From Cohnella herbarum (GTDB lineage: Bacteria; Bacillota; Bacilli; Paenibacillales; Paenibacillaceae): a stretch of 64,000 nt of DNA. Below are positions 10,803 to 19,479 of the stretch, one piece after another. The translations under genes and the position numbers were made by a program. The DNA lies in the NCBI RefSeq assembly GCF_012849095.1, contig NZ_CP051680.1:7374001-7438000 (forward strand), written 5' to 3'. The notes beneath the pieces were generated by a model. The model was not told where the DNA came from. It did no database searches and worked only from the letters and a program-made list of their open reading frames with translations. The number at the start of each line of letters is the position of its first letter. Position 1 is the first letter of the stretch.

Positions 10803-13790
10803 ATGAAGAAGATTTGGAGAAAGTCTCTTAACTTGACTATGGCCGCAACGCTCGGTTTAACCGTCGTAACCGGAACGGGGATAATCGGGTCTCGGCAAGC
10901 AAGCGCAGGGGTAAGCTCGTATAACTACGCCGAAGCGTTGCAGAAGTCGATCTACTTCTATGAAGCGCAGCGTTCCGGCGATTTGCCGGCGAACAATCGC
11001 GTGCAGTGGAGGGGAGATTCGGGCATGACCGACGGAGCGGACGTCGGCAAGGATTTGACCGGCGGTTGGTACGATGCCGGAGATCACGTTAAATTCGGCT
11101 TGCCTATGGCTTCCACCGCGACAATGTTGGCCTGGTCGATCTACGAATACGAGGATGGCTTCAAGCAATCGGGGCAGTACGAGGAAATGCTGGACAACTT
11201 GAAATGGGCGACCGACTATTTTATTAAAGCGCACACCGCTCCGAACGAGCTTTACGTTCAGATCGGGCAAGGCGGAACGGATCATGCCTGGTGGGGACCT
11301 GCCGAAGTGATGCAGATGAACAGACCTTCCTACAAAATCTCCGCGACTTGTCCCGGCTCCGATGTGGCGGGAGAAACCGCGGCGACGTTGGCGGCGTCTT
11401 CGATCGTATTCGCGGAAACCGATCCGACTTACGCCGCAACGCTTCTCGAGCACGCGAAGCAGCTATATTCGTTCGGCGACACGTATCGGGGCAAGTATAG
11501 CGACTGCGTAACGGATGCGGCATCGTTTTACAATTCTTATTCCGGCTATTGGGATGAACTGTCCTGGGGGGCGGCGTGGCTTTATTTGGCGACGAACGAC
11601 AGTGCTTACTTGACGAAAGCGATCGCCGCCTCGGCGAATTGGGGCAAAGAAGGACAAACGGCTCATTGGGGCTATAAATGGACTCACGCATGGGACGACA
11701 AGCATTATGGCGCCCAATTGCTGTTGGCTCGCATTACGAACGATCCGGCCTTCATTACTTCGACGGAGCGCAATCTGGACTATTGGACGACCGGCGTTGC
11801 CGGAACGGGCGAGAAAATTACGTATTCGCCGGGCGGACTAGCGTGGTTGGATACATGGGGCTCCTTGCGGTATTCGATGAACGCTTCATTCCTGGCATTC
11901 GTGTATTCCGATTGGGTGACGGACGCCGCCAAAAAAACGAAATACAAAAACTTCGCGACAAATCAAGCGCTATACGTCCTTGGAGACAACCCGCGCAATA
12001 GCAGCTACGTCATCGGCTTCGGCACCAATTCTCCGAAAAGCCCGCATCATCGGACATCCCACGGTTCATGGGCGGATAGCCAGACGGTTCCAACGGCCCA
12101 TCGTCATGTGCTCTACGGAGCGCTCGTCGGAGGTCCTAATAGCAGCGATGCCTATACGGATTCAATCGGCGACTACGTCAGCAACGAAGTGGCGACCGAC
12201 TACAATGCGGCATTTACAGGCGTGCTTGCGAAAATGAAGCTGGAGTACGGAGCCGGGCAGCAGCCGCTGGCGAATTTCCCTGCACCGGTTACGGTGCCGG
12301 AAGACGAGATGTTCGTCGAAGCGTCGTTTAACAGCACTGGTACTACCTATACGGAAATTAAAGCGCTTCTGAACAATCGCTCGGGATGGCCGGCGCGGAT
12401 GGGCGACAAGCTGTCCTTCCGCTATTACGTCGACTTGTCCGAAGTTTACGCGGCCGGTTATACCGCTAGCAACGTTACGGTCAGCACCAACTACAACCAG
12501 GGGGCGACCGTATCGGCACTGACCGCGCACGATGCGACCAATCACATCTATTACGTTACGGTGGATTTCACCGGTACGAAAATTTATCCGGGCGGACAAC
12601 CGCATTATAAGAAGGAAATCCAGTTCCGTTTAGCAGCACCCGCAGGCACGACGTTCTGGAATCCGAACAACGATTATTCCGCTCAAGGATTAACGAGCGG
12701 TACTCCCGTCAAAACGACTTATATTCCGGTCTATGACAACGGCACGAAAGTGTTCGGCAACACGCCCGGTCCGGTCGTGCCGACGGTTCCGGCAGCTCCG
12801 GCGGGCGTGACCGCATCCGCCGGCAACGCTCAAGCTACGCTGACTTGGGCGGCTTCGGCTGGTGCGACGAGCTACAACGTGAAACGGGCCGCAACGACAG
12901 GGGGGCCGTACGCGACGGTAGCGACTGCCGTAACCGGAACTAGCTTCACGAATACGGCTTTGACGAACGGTACGACGTATTATTACGTCGTCAGCGCGGT
13001 GAACGCGGTTGGTGAAAGCGTCAATTCTGCCCAGGTCAGCGCAACGCCGCAGGCTCCATCGCTTCCAGGCGCGCCGGCCGGGGTTGCGGCAGCGGCGGGC
13101 AACGCGCAAGCCACGGTTAGCTGGGGCGCGGTAAACGGTGCTACGAGCTATACGGTGAAACGGGCGACGACAAGCGGCGGACCGTATTCGGCAGTCGCGA
13201 CGGGCTTAACGGCGACAAGCTATACGAACACGGGGCTGACGAACGGTACGACTTACTATTATGTCGTTAGCGCGTCGAATGCGGTCGGCGAGAGCGCGAA
13301 TTCGGCGCAAGCGAGCGCAACTCCGCAATTACCGCCGGCTGGCAGCTTGGTCGCGCAGTACAAAGCAGGAGATACGAACGCGACGGACAATCAGATTAAA
13401 CCGCATTTGAACATTAAAAATACCGGTACGACCGCAGTCAGCCTTAGCAACGTGAAGGTACGCTATTACTTCACGAAGGACGGAACCGCGGCGGTGAACG
13501 CATGGATCGATTGGGCTCAAGTCGGCGGCGCGAACATTCAAACCGCGTTCGGCAGCGTGACGGCAACGGGAGCGGATACGTACGTCGAGCTGTCGTTCGC
13601 GGCGGGCGCAGGCTCTATAGCGCCGAATGGTCAGACGGGCGACATCCAGCTAAGAATGGCGAAGGCGGATTGGACGAATTTCAATGAAACGGGCGATTAT
13701 TCTTACGATCCGACGAAGACGGCTTATACGGACTGGAGCAAGGTGACTGTGTACGTTAATGGTACGCTAACATGGGGTATCGAACCTTAA
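10803..13790 (+). CDS. GH9 processive endoglucanase with CBM3c, two FN3 and CBM3
   Basis: A secreted GH9 cellulase of 995 residues. The signal peptide covers about 1-34. The catalytic domain (38-480) carries GGWYDAGDH (catalytic Asp pair D91/D94), the His-rich PHHRTSHG motif and the acid Glu in SNEVATDYN (E462). A fused CBM3c-type module (498-655) follows at once, the arrangement known to confer processivity. Two FN3 (660-748, 752-840) and a terminal CBM3 (845-995) complete it. An AAGGAGGG site precedes the ATG. The terminal CBM3 is almost the same DNA as that of the GH6 gene. This is the last gene of the operon. Confidence 0.95.
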   Translation: MKKIWRKSLNLTMAATLGLTVVTGTGIIGSRQASAGVSSYNYAEALQKSIYFYEAQRSGDLPANNRVQWRGDSGMTDGADVGKDLTGGWYDAGDHVKFGLPMASTATMLAWSIYEYEDGFKQSGQYEEMLDNLKWATDYFIKAHTAPNELYVQIGQGGTDHAWWGPAEVMQMNRPSYKISATCPGSDVAGETAATLAASSIVFAETDPTYAATLLEHAKQLYSFGDTYRGKYSDCVTDAASFYNSYSGYWDELSWGAAWLYLATNDSAYLTKAIAASANWGKEGQTAHWGYKWTHAWDDKHYGAQLLLARITNDPAFITSTERNLDYWTTGVAGTGEKITYSPGGLAWLDTWGSLRYSMNASFLAFVYSDWVTDAAKKTKYKNFATNQALYVLGDNPRNSSYVIGFGTNSPKSPHHRTSHGSWADSQTVPTAHRHVLYGALVGGPNSSDAYTDSIGDYVSNEVATDYNAAFTGVLAKMKLEYGAGQQPLANFPAPVTVPEDEMFVEASFNSTGTTYTEIKALLNNRSGWPARMGDKLSFRYYVDLSEVYAAGYTASNVTVSTNYNQGATVSALTAHDATNHIYYVTVDFTGTKIYPGGQPHYKKEIQFRLAAPAGTTFWNPNNDYSAQGLTSGTPVKTTYIPVYDNGTKVFGNTPGPVVPTVPAAPAGVTASAGNAQATLTWAASAGATSYNVKRAATTGGPYATVATAVTGTSFTNTALTNGTTYYYVVSAVNAVGESVNSAQVSATPQAPSLPGAPAGVAAAAGNAQATVSWGAVNGATSYTVKRATTSGGPYSAVATGLTATSYTNTGLTNGTTYYYVVSASNAVGESANSAQASATPQLPPAGSLVAQYKAGDTNATDNQIKPHLNIKNTGTTAVSLSNVKVRYYFTKDGTAAVNAWIDWAQVGGANIQTAFGSVTATGADTYVELSFAAGAGSIAPNGQTGDIQLRMAKADWTNFNETGDYSYDPTKTAYTDWSKVTVYVNGTLTWGIEP

Positions 13791-13811
13791 CGGATCGACG
13801 GTAGGAATATA

Positions 13812-13863
13812 GGGATTATCCGCTCAGGTCAAGTTTTTCGACCTTAGGGGGTAGTCCCTTTTT
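13812..13863 (+). terminator. Terminator of the cellulase operon
   Basis: A long imperfect stem (GGGATTATCC at 13812-13821 with GGTAGTCCC at 13850-13858, plus an inner GGTC/GACC pair) is followed directly by TTTTT. It lies 21 bases after the GH9 stop. Confidence 0.8.
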
Positions 13864-14073
13864 ACATGAATATCCTGGAATAATTAGCGAGAAGTCACAA
13901 AAGTGCTAAGTTAGTCATCTCAGTAGATAGACCATCCTAAACGTACTCCTGTACAATAAATCTACAGACAAAACTACGGCAAACTAATTCACCGAAACAA
14001 TGAGTGCTTATTGCGGCACAGGGGCTTCGTCTTGATGATAATGACTATAATCGTGCTGTTATTGCCGAATGAA

Positions 14074-14101
14074 CATCAGAAATCAGGATTCTGGTGTTTT
14101 T
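14074..14101 (+). terminator. Terminator-like hairpin upstream of the AraC-type gene
   Basis: CATCAGAA (14074-14081) pairs with TTCTGGTG (14089-14096), followed by TTTTT. A TATAAT at 14046-14051 lies just upstream without a clear -35. Together they could make a short attenuated transcript, or the hairpin could be a second stop for the cellulase operon. The rest of the 13864-14257 gap shows nothing firm. Confidence 0.4.
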
Positions 14102-14169
14102 GACGTATTCATCTTTGTTTCAATAGTCCATGCATCAGCCTAGGGGCAAAAGGAGGGGATACCCATTCC

Positions 14170-14205
14170 ATGTTGAAGAAGAGCCATCCGCAAAAGGGTA
14201 GTTAG
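14170..14205 (+). CDS. Possible 11-codon leader ORF before the AraC-type gene
   Basis: A strong AGGAGGGG (14151-14158) precedes an ATG at 14170 that opens an 11-codon reading frame (MLKKSHPQKGS, then stop). The spacing is somewhat long. The unexplained strong ribosome-binding site is the main reason to record it. Confidence 0.25.
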   Translation: MLKKSHPQKGS

Positions 14206-14257
14206 AATTCGTTCGACAGGCGACTTGAAGGGACTTTGAATGCGAAGGAGTGAATTG

Positions 14258-15037
14258 ATGAACACTCCACTATCGGTAGATACTTGGGTATTACCCATTC
14301 AGATTTCGGTTCGTAGATGGAACATCCCCTTAACCGATCGTGAACGCAACCTATTGGAATATGCCTTGTGCAATGTATCCGATGAAATGATCCGGCATCC
14401 GTTGTCGGGGGTGACGATGCGAATCCGCCATGGTACCGCGGTACTCTTGTTCGATTTGCCCACGCAAACTCAACTCTTATCCGGGATTGAACAGCGCTGC
14501 CGCGAATTGCGGAAGTTCGCTAAAACGTTTTTATACGCAGATGTCGATATTGGAATCGGAAATACCGTTCCCATGCGCGAGCTCCCTCAGGAAAAGCCGC
14601 AAGAGGTTTCGACTATCCCTCCCGCAATAGAGTCGCAGTCTACCGATTTCGATCTGTTCTTGCGCATGCGGCAAGCGAACCCTTCCGAAGATTCCGTCCT
14701 TCATCAAATTCTCAACTATATCGAAGATCACCTTCTTGAAGACTTGACGCGAGAGGATATCGCTCAATTCGTTCATTTTCATCCCGCTTATCTGTCCAGA
14801 TTTTTTCGCAAGAAGACCGGGTGGTCGTTGTCCGAATACATCGTGCAGAAGCGTATAGAGAGCGCGAAAGAGATGCTGTCGCAATCGGAATTAAAAATCG
14901 GCTACATCATGAATCATCTCGGGTACTACAACCTGTCCCATTTCACGCGCACATTCAAAAAAAAGACCGGTTATACGCCGCAGCAGTATCGTAAAAAAAC
15001 TTCCCACCATAAATTGGCGATTGTGCGCGGTAAGTAA
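14258..15037 (+). CDS. AraC-type transcriptional regulator without receiver domain
   Basis: A 259-residue DNA-binding regulator. The C-terminal third (about 155-255) is a double helix-turn-helix of the AraC family: LTREDIAQFVHFHPAYLSRF, then IMNHLGYYNLSHFTRTFKKK and TGYTPQQYR. The N-terminal part has no recognised sensor. Segments such as DVDIGIGNTV resemble the middle region of YesN-type response regulators, so it may be a YesN relative without its receiver. The ATG at 14258 has AAGGAG 7 bases upstream. It lies directly downstream of the cellulase operon and could regulate it, but nothing in the sequence proves this. Confidence 0.8.
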   Translation: MNTPLSVDTWVLPIQISVRRWNIPLTDRERNLLEYALCNVSDEMIRHPLSGVTMRIRHGTAVLLFDLPTQTQLLSGIEQRCRELRKFAKTFLYADVDIGIGNTVPMRELPQEKPQEVSTIPPAIESQSTDFDLFLRMRQANPSEDSVLHQILNYIEDHLLEDLTREDIAQFVHFHPAYLSRFFRKKTGWSLSEYIVQKRIESAKEMLSQSELKIGYIMNHLGYYNLSHFTRTFKKKTGYTPQQYRKKTSHHKLAIVRGK

Positions 15038-15038
15038 C

Positions 15039-15086
15039 CCAAACAGACACCCTCCACCGAACGTCGGTAAGAGGGTGTCTGTTTGG
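15039..15086. terminator. Bidirectional terminator between convergent genes
   Basis: A perfect 16-bp inverted repeat (15039-15054 with 15071-15086) sits between the converging AraC-type and UgtP-like genes. It begins two bases after the AraC stop. Confidence 0.85.
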
Positions 15087-15095
15087 ATTCTCGGA

Positions 15096-16211
15096 TTATT
15101 CCATTAAAGCAAGTACAGCTTCCGAGCACTTGGCGGGATGGTATTCCGCGTTGCGTAAAGCCATCAACGTATCCCGGTGCTGGTAAGCGGCGTACGGCTC
15201 TTGAATCAATCGAAACCAACGGTCGATCGTTTCGGTGTTCTTCATCAATTCTCCGAACCCGTGAGTAACGAAATATTCGGCATTCTCTTCCTCTTGACCG
15301 GGGATCGGCTCGTAGAACAGCATCGGAATTCCTTTCGCCATTCCTTCCGTGCAAGTCATTCCGCCGGGTTTGGTCACGAGCAGATCGGATACGTCCATCA
15401 GCTTGCTGATTTCTTTCGTATATCCGATGACGTGAACGTTCGGATGTTGGAATCGGGAATCCGCCAGAAGCTTCTCTTTAGCCTTATCGTTATTGCCCAT
15501 GCAAAGGATAAGCTGTATCCGGTCGGCGTAGGCGGCCATGTATTCCACGAGCTCTTCACCGTATAAGAGCCCCCAGCCGCCGCCCATAATGAGGACAGTC
15601 GGCATGTCCTTGAGATGAAACTGATTAAGGATCTCCGCTCTGTCGTGCGGATGCCAGAAGTTAGGATGAACGGGAATACCCGTCACTTCGATCGATGTAG
15701 GAGGGACTCCGCGAGCGATCAATTTGTTCCGAACGGCCGGGGTACTGACCAAGTACGTATTCACCTCGGGATTGGTCCAAGTCGCATGCGCATCGTAATC
15801 CGTAATCAGCGTATACAAAGGGACATCCAAACCGAGCCTTTTTAAGCGGCTGACGACGGCGTTTGGAATGGGGTGGGTGCAGACGATGGAATCCGGCTTG
15901 AGCTGTCGGACGACATCGGCTACTTGATTGTAAAATAACCGATGCAACGCGAATTGCGTCATGCGGTTTAATGATTTATGATAGCCGCTTCGGTACATTT
16001 TCCCGACTAGCTTGGGCTGTTTGCTGACGGTTTTGCGGTAGGCAGACAGGATCATTGGGCCTATAATAGGATTTAGAAAGGTTCCCAGCTCAATGACGCG
16101 CGTCTGGATTCGCGGAGAAAGTTGACGCAATCCAACCGCTAGGGCGTACGCGGCTTGGGTGTGTCCCGTTCCGAAACCTTCGGAAAGCAGCAGAACTCGT
16201 TTTTTACGCAT
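15096..16211 (-). CDS. UgtP/MGDG-synthase-like glycosyltransferase (GT28)
   Basis: A 371-residue GT28-type transferase, by family a diacylglycerol glucosyltransferase making glycolipid membrane anchors from UDP-sugar. The N-terminal half matches the MGDG-synthase domain: SEGFGTGHTQAA at residues 10-21 and VCTHPIPNAVVSRL. The C-terminal half holds the nucleotide-sugar site: IMGGGWGLLYGEE, then LLVTKPGGMTCTEGMAKGIPM and PIPGQEEENA. The reverse-strand ATG has GGAGG 9-10 bases upstream. It stands alone, convergent with the AraC-type gene. The acceptor cannot be read from the sequence. Confidence 0.85.
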   Translation of the reverse strand: MRKKRVLLLSEGFGTGHTQAAYALAVGLRQLSPRIQTRVIELGTFLNPIIGPMILSAYRKTVSKQPKLVGKMYRSGYHKSLNRMTQFALHRLFYNQVADVVRQLKPDSIVCTHPIPNAVVSRLKRLGLDVPLYTLITDYDAHATWTNPEVNTYLVSTPAVRNKLIARGVPPTSIEVTGIPVHPNFWHPHDRAEILNQFHLKDMPTVLIMGGGWGLLYGEELVEYMAAYADRIQLILCMGNNDKAKEKLLADSRFQHPNVHVIGYTKEISKLMDVSDLLVTKPGGMTCTEGMAKGIPMLFYEPIPGQEEENAEYFVTHGFGELMKNTETIDRWFRLIQEPYAAYQHRDTLMALRNAEYHPAKCSEAVLALME

Positions 16212-16313
16212 AAGAAATAATCCTCCACTTTTCCTACTTCCATATTACGCCGAAGAGGGGCTCGGAACAAGTGGTACGATAATAAGAATAACGCTAAGGA
16301 GGAATGGATAACG

Positions 16314-16694
16314 ATGGGTGAACCTGATGTTTTGCTGGATATTGTTAAAATTTCTTATAAAACGGGGGAATATGTCGGAGAGATTTTCGATCGGGACGAT
16401 CGCCGAGTATTGGTGAAGGTGCTAGCTGTGCTTCAGCATCCGACGCAGGGAGACCTGCATAGCTCCTACGATCCGGATGCGGCTATGTTCCACGAACGCA
16501 GGGCGCTATCCTATACGGAGAAGGTGTGGGTGCCCGCGCAAACGGCGCAACCGTACAAGGGAACGGTGCCCGAGTATCGGCAATCGCTGCTGTCGGCGCT
16601 TGCTAGCGAGACGGAACGGATTGACCGTCTGAAGCGGTGGTCGGAGCTTTGTTTGGAGAAGCTGGACATCTTGCGGAAAGATTACGGAATGTAA
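16314..16694 (+). CDS. kapB: KapB, sporulation phosphorelay-associated protein
   Basis: A 126-residue protein resembling KapB, which in Bacillus affects KinB-dependent entry into the sporulation phosphorelay. The family length is about 130 residues. Recognisable stretches are VKISYKTGEYVGE and LVKVLAVLQHPTQGDLH, then a helical C-terminus. An AAGGAGGAA site precedes the ATG. It is a single gene with its own terminator. It is one of the clearest signs that the host is a spore-forming Bacillales member. Confidence 0.85.
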   Translation: MGEPDVLLDIVKISYKTGEYVGEIFDRDDRRVLVKVLAVLQHPTQGDLHSSYDPDAAMFHERRALSYTEKVWVPAQTAQPYKGTVPEYRQSLLSALASETERIDRLKRWSELCLEKLDILRKDYGM

Positions 16695-16730
16695 GCCGTT
16701 ACCAAAGTACCGAATAAATTGCGAAATTCG

Positions 16731-16770
16731 ACCGCGCCTTAGTCTCTCGGACCTAAGTCGCGGTTTTTTT
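16731..16770 (+). terminator. Terminator after kapB
   Basis: An imperfect stem starting with ACCGCG at 16731 and closing with CGCGGT is followed by a run of seven or more T up to 16770. Confidence 0.85.
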
Positions 16771-16848
16771 GTGTCAGAAAAAAGAGTTTTTTGGATTTTA
16801 TCTTCAGGATCTTGATTTAGAAGCCGTTATAAAGGAAGAGTGTTCAAA

Positions 16849-16884
16849 ATGAATAATTGGCAATGGAGGATCCGCTTAAAATGA
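16849..16884 (+). CDS. 11-codon leader ORF coupled to the Ig-like protein gene
   Basis: AAGGAAGAG at 16832-16840 precedes an ATG at 16849 that opens an 11-codon frame (MNNWQWRIRLK). Its TGA overlaps the ATG at 16881 of the next gene as ATGA. The overlap, plus a well-spaced ribosome-binding site of its own, suggests translational coupling. Two Trp in 11 codons is notable, but no attenuator structure was found. Confidence 0.45.
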   Translation: MNNWQWRIRLK

Positions 16885-19160
16885 AAATGTGGAGTAAAAC
16901 AGAGAAGCATCCAGAACTGTCGTCCCGTCCCAGCTACATTTATAATCGTATTCTCTCGATGATTCTGGTTCTTGCATTAATCGGCAGTACGTTCGGCGGG
17001 GTTGCTTCTGCGGCGGATGAGGTTGTTACTGGCGTACATATCGATCCTCAATCTAGTTCGAATATAGTATACGTCGACGATAATTCGATTATCTTGTTCG
17101 CGACTGCTGATATTAGTGGGGGAAGTGGGACTACAAATCGCAATGTAACGGATGAAGCAACATGGTCATCTACTTCATCATTGATTAAAGTAGCAAAAGG
17201 CGTCGTAACTGCGACGGGAGTCGTATCTTCGGCTACAATAACGGCAAGATATAAGGATAAAACGGATACCTACTCCGTTTCTTCGCAATATTATTACAAT
17301 GACGTTAAGTTGAAGATCGATTCCGTGGATGCTCCGGACAAACAGGATGTCAATTTGGGTCCGGATCTGACGTTTGTCGCAACCGGAACGAAAAGCGACT
17401 CGGCAATCGATACGCTCACGGATACCGCGGTATGGACAAGCTCTAATTCGAATGTCGCTACAGTCAGTAAGGGCGTCGTTAAACTTTTGACAGCTGGCGA
17501 AACAACCATCACGGTCAAGAGCAAAGGGAAATCGGATTCCATCGTCCTAACGGTTAAATCTCCTTACGAAAAGATTGAAATTAATAACAACTCGGATCAG
17601 GAAATTTCCAGCCCGATCGACATTACGATAGGTGCTAGCAATGATAGACAATTGAAAGCCAAGGCAGTCTATAAATCAGGTGCATCAGGACCTGTTGATA
17701 TTACGAATGACACCACTTGGACAAGCAGTAATTCCGCAGTCGCTAAAATAAGCGAGAAAGGGCTAATGACGGCGGTTGGCGCAGGTACGGCAGTGATATC
17801 CGCCAAACGATTCGGTTCAACGGATTCCGTGACCGTCATCGTAAGAACGGAATTCGAAGCGCTGAAAATAACGCCTGAAAAAACGATTAACGTTACTCTA
17901 TACGGTGCAAAGGTAGAACTTACAGCTTCGGCGAGCAGCGGTAAAGAGCTTAACAAGCCTGTGACGGATTTAGCAGAATGGAAAATTTCCGACGCTGATC
18001 AAGCGGTAGCCGTTATCGAGAAAGATTCAAATACGAAAAGAGTGTACGTAGTTCCGAAAGGCACAGGTACCGCTCAGATTACCGCTTCATATCTTGGATT
18101 ATCCAAAACGATATCGATTACGGTGTCCCCTACGATCACGACGGTTGAGATCGAGAAAGATTCGCTCGACGTGTTCGTTGAAGATACGGCAACGCTGCCT
18201 GCAGTTAACGGGAAAACGGTAGCGGGAGATACGAAAGATATCGGCAAGTTCGTGGAATGGACTTCGAGCGATACGAGTATCGTTAAGATTGAGGATGGGA
18301 AGTTGAAAGCGCTGAAAGCCGGTACGGTCACTCTTAGCGCGACGTTGGAAGGCGCTTCTGGTACGCCGGACATCACGGACACCATTACCGTGAACGTCCA
18401 TAAAAAAATTCTTGCGCTAATTCCTTCGGAAGAAACGATAAGCGTAGTCATCGGCAAAGAAGTCGAGCTGCCGAAAGTTCAGCTCATCTACGAGGATGGA
18501 TCTGAAGATCCGATCTCGGATAAAATTGTCTGGAAATCCTCGACGCCTAAGCTATTGGTGACGTCGACCAAGCTAAAGGGACTGCTCGCTACGACCGCGA
18601 CTTTAACCGGAACTTATCTGAATCAGACGGTAAAAATCAAAGTAACGGTTGAAGAAGAATTTATTTCTTTCGCTATTGAGCCTAAGAAAATCAGCACGAC
18701 CCTGAAGAGGTCGCAAACGGTCAAAGTGACCGGAACGACGAAAAGCGGCAAAAAGGTAAGTCTCGGATCGAGAATCGATTGGCATCCTTCGTCCGAAGAG
18801 CATGTTACCGTCAAAGGCTCTTCCGTTAAAGGCGTTGAGGAAGGAAGCGGTAAGCTGACGGCTACGGTTCAAGGAAAAAGCTTGGAGGTCCCTTATGTCG
18901 TCACGGCAAAATTATCGAAACTGACGGCTTCAAATACTTCGTTTGCCACCGTAGCAGGCGCGCAGCATAGCGTAGAGCTAACGGCATTATACGAAAACGG
19001 AAAAACCGCCAACGTCACGACTCAAGCGACTTGGGTAAGCTCCAAAGCTGCGGTAGCGACTGTATCCGACGGTAGAATATCCGTTATCAGCAAGGGAAGC
19101 GCAACGATTAAAGGTACATTCGGCGGCAAATCGGTTACGATTCGCGTCTCGGTCAAGTAA
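16881..19160 (+). CDS. Secreted protein of eight bacterial Ig-like (Big_2) domains
   Basis: A secreted protein of 759 residues if translation starts at the ATG at 16881. In-frame ATG codons at 16863 and 16887 are alternatives. A long n-region precedes the hydrophobic core ILSMILVLALIGSTFGG and cleavage near ASAADE. The rest is eight tandem Big_2-like repeats of about 85-95 residues. Each is recognisable by TWTSSNSxVATV and by GTAxIT..G followed by TVxV. No LPXTG, SLH or enzymatic domain is seen. The role is probably structural or adhesive at the cell surface. A small YjfB-like gene follows after 13 bases. Confidence 0.8.
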   Translation: MKMWSKTEKHPELSSRPSYIYNRILSMILVLALIGSTFGGVASAADEVVTGVHIDPQSSSNIVYVDDNSIILFATADISGGSGTTNRNVTDEATWSSTSSLIKVAKGVVTATGVVSSATITARYKDKTDTYSVSSQYYYNDVKLKIDSVDAPDKQDVNLGPDLTFVATGTKSDSAIDTLTDTAVWTSSNSNVATVSKGVVKLLTAGETTITVKSKGKSDSIVLTVKSPYEKIEINNNSDQEISSPIDITIGASNDRQLKAKAVYKSGASGPVDITNDTTWTSSNSAVAKISEKGLMTAVGAGTAVISAKRFGSTDSVTVIVRTEFEALKITPEKTINVTLYGAKVELTASASSGKELNKPVTDLAEWKISDADQAVAVIEKDSNTKRVYVVPKGTGTAQITASYLGLSKTISITVSPTITTVEIEKDSLDVFVEDTATLPAVNGKTVAGDTKDIGKFVEWTSSDTSIVKIEDGKLKALKAGTVTLSATLEGASGTPDITDTITVNVHKKILALIPSEETISVVIGKEVELPKVQLIYEDGSEDPISDKIVWKSSTPKLLVTSTKLKGLLATTATLTGTYLNQTVKIKVTVEEEFISFAIEPKKISTTLKRSQTVKVTGTTKSGKKVSLGSRIDWHPSSEEHVTVKGSSVKGVEEGSGKLTATVQGKSLEVPYVVTAKLSKLTASNTSFATVAGAQHSVELTALYENGKTANVTTQATWVSSKAAVATVSDGRISVISKGSATIKGTFGGKSVTIRVSVK

Positions 19161-19173
19161 AGGGGTGTGAAAC

Positions 19174-19359
19174 GTGGATATTAGCAGCCTAGCTCAAGGT
19201 GTCAGTTCATCTGCAATCGGATCGTTGAAAAATCAAGTTGGTGTCGCTGTGTTAGATAAATCGCTAGATATCGCAAAGCAACAAGGGCAACAGATGGTCC
19301 AGTTAATGGAGCAAAGCGTGCAGCCTCACCTAGGCCAAAGCATTGATATTAAAGTGTAA
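19174..19359 (+). CDS. YjfB-like small protein
   Basis: A 61-residue soluble helical protein starting at GTG 19174, with AGGGGTG 7 bases upstream. The pattern MDISSLAQ, then Gln/Met-rich LDIAKQQGQQMVQLMEQS and the end PHLGQSIDIKV match the YjfB family, described as putative motility proteins. The experimental role is not established. It is probably co-transcribed with the Ig-like protein. Confidence 0.7.
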   Translation: MDISSLAQGVSSSAIGSLKNQVGVAVLDKSLDIAKQQGQQMVQLMEQSVQPHLGQSIDIKV

Positions 19360-19362
19360 TCG

Positions 19363-19412
19363 TGCAAAATAAAAGGGCTCTCATCGATATCCGATGGAGC
19401 CCTTTATTTTGC
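19363..19412. terminator. Strong terminator after the YjfB-like gene
   Basis: A near-perfect stem of 16-17 bp: GCAAAATAAAAGGGCTC at 19364-19380 pairs with GAGCCCTTTATTTTGC at 19397-19412. It is A/T-rich on the outside, so it can act in both directions. Confidence 0.9.
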
Positions 19413-19479
19413 TTAATTTGGGCATGCTAATCTCAAGAATGAAGAAATTGGCTATGACTCAGGTCGCTGCGTTGTCAGT

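Noticed and set aside
1654..13340. Regularly repeated units of about 270 bases as a possible satellite or CRISPR-like array
   Set aside because: The units are in-frame FN3 domains of different proteins, with divergent copies and no spacers.
1..13790. Cellulosome system
   Set aside because: No dockerin or cohesin sequences were found; every enzyme ends in a CBM3.
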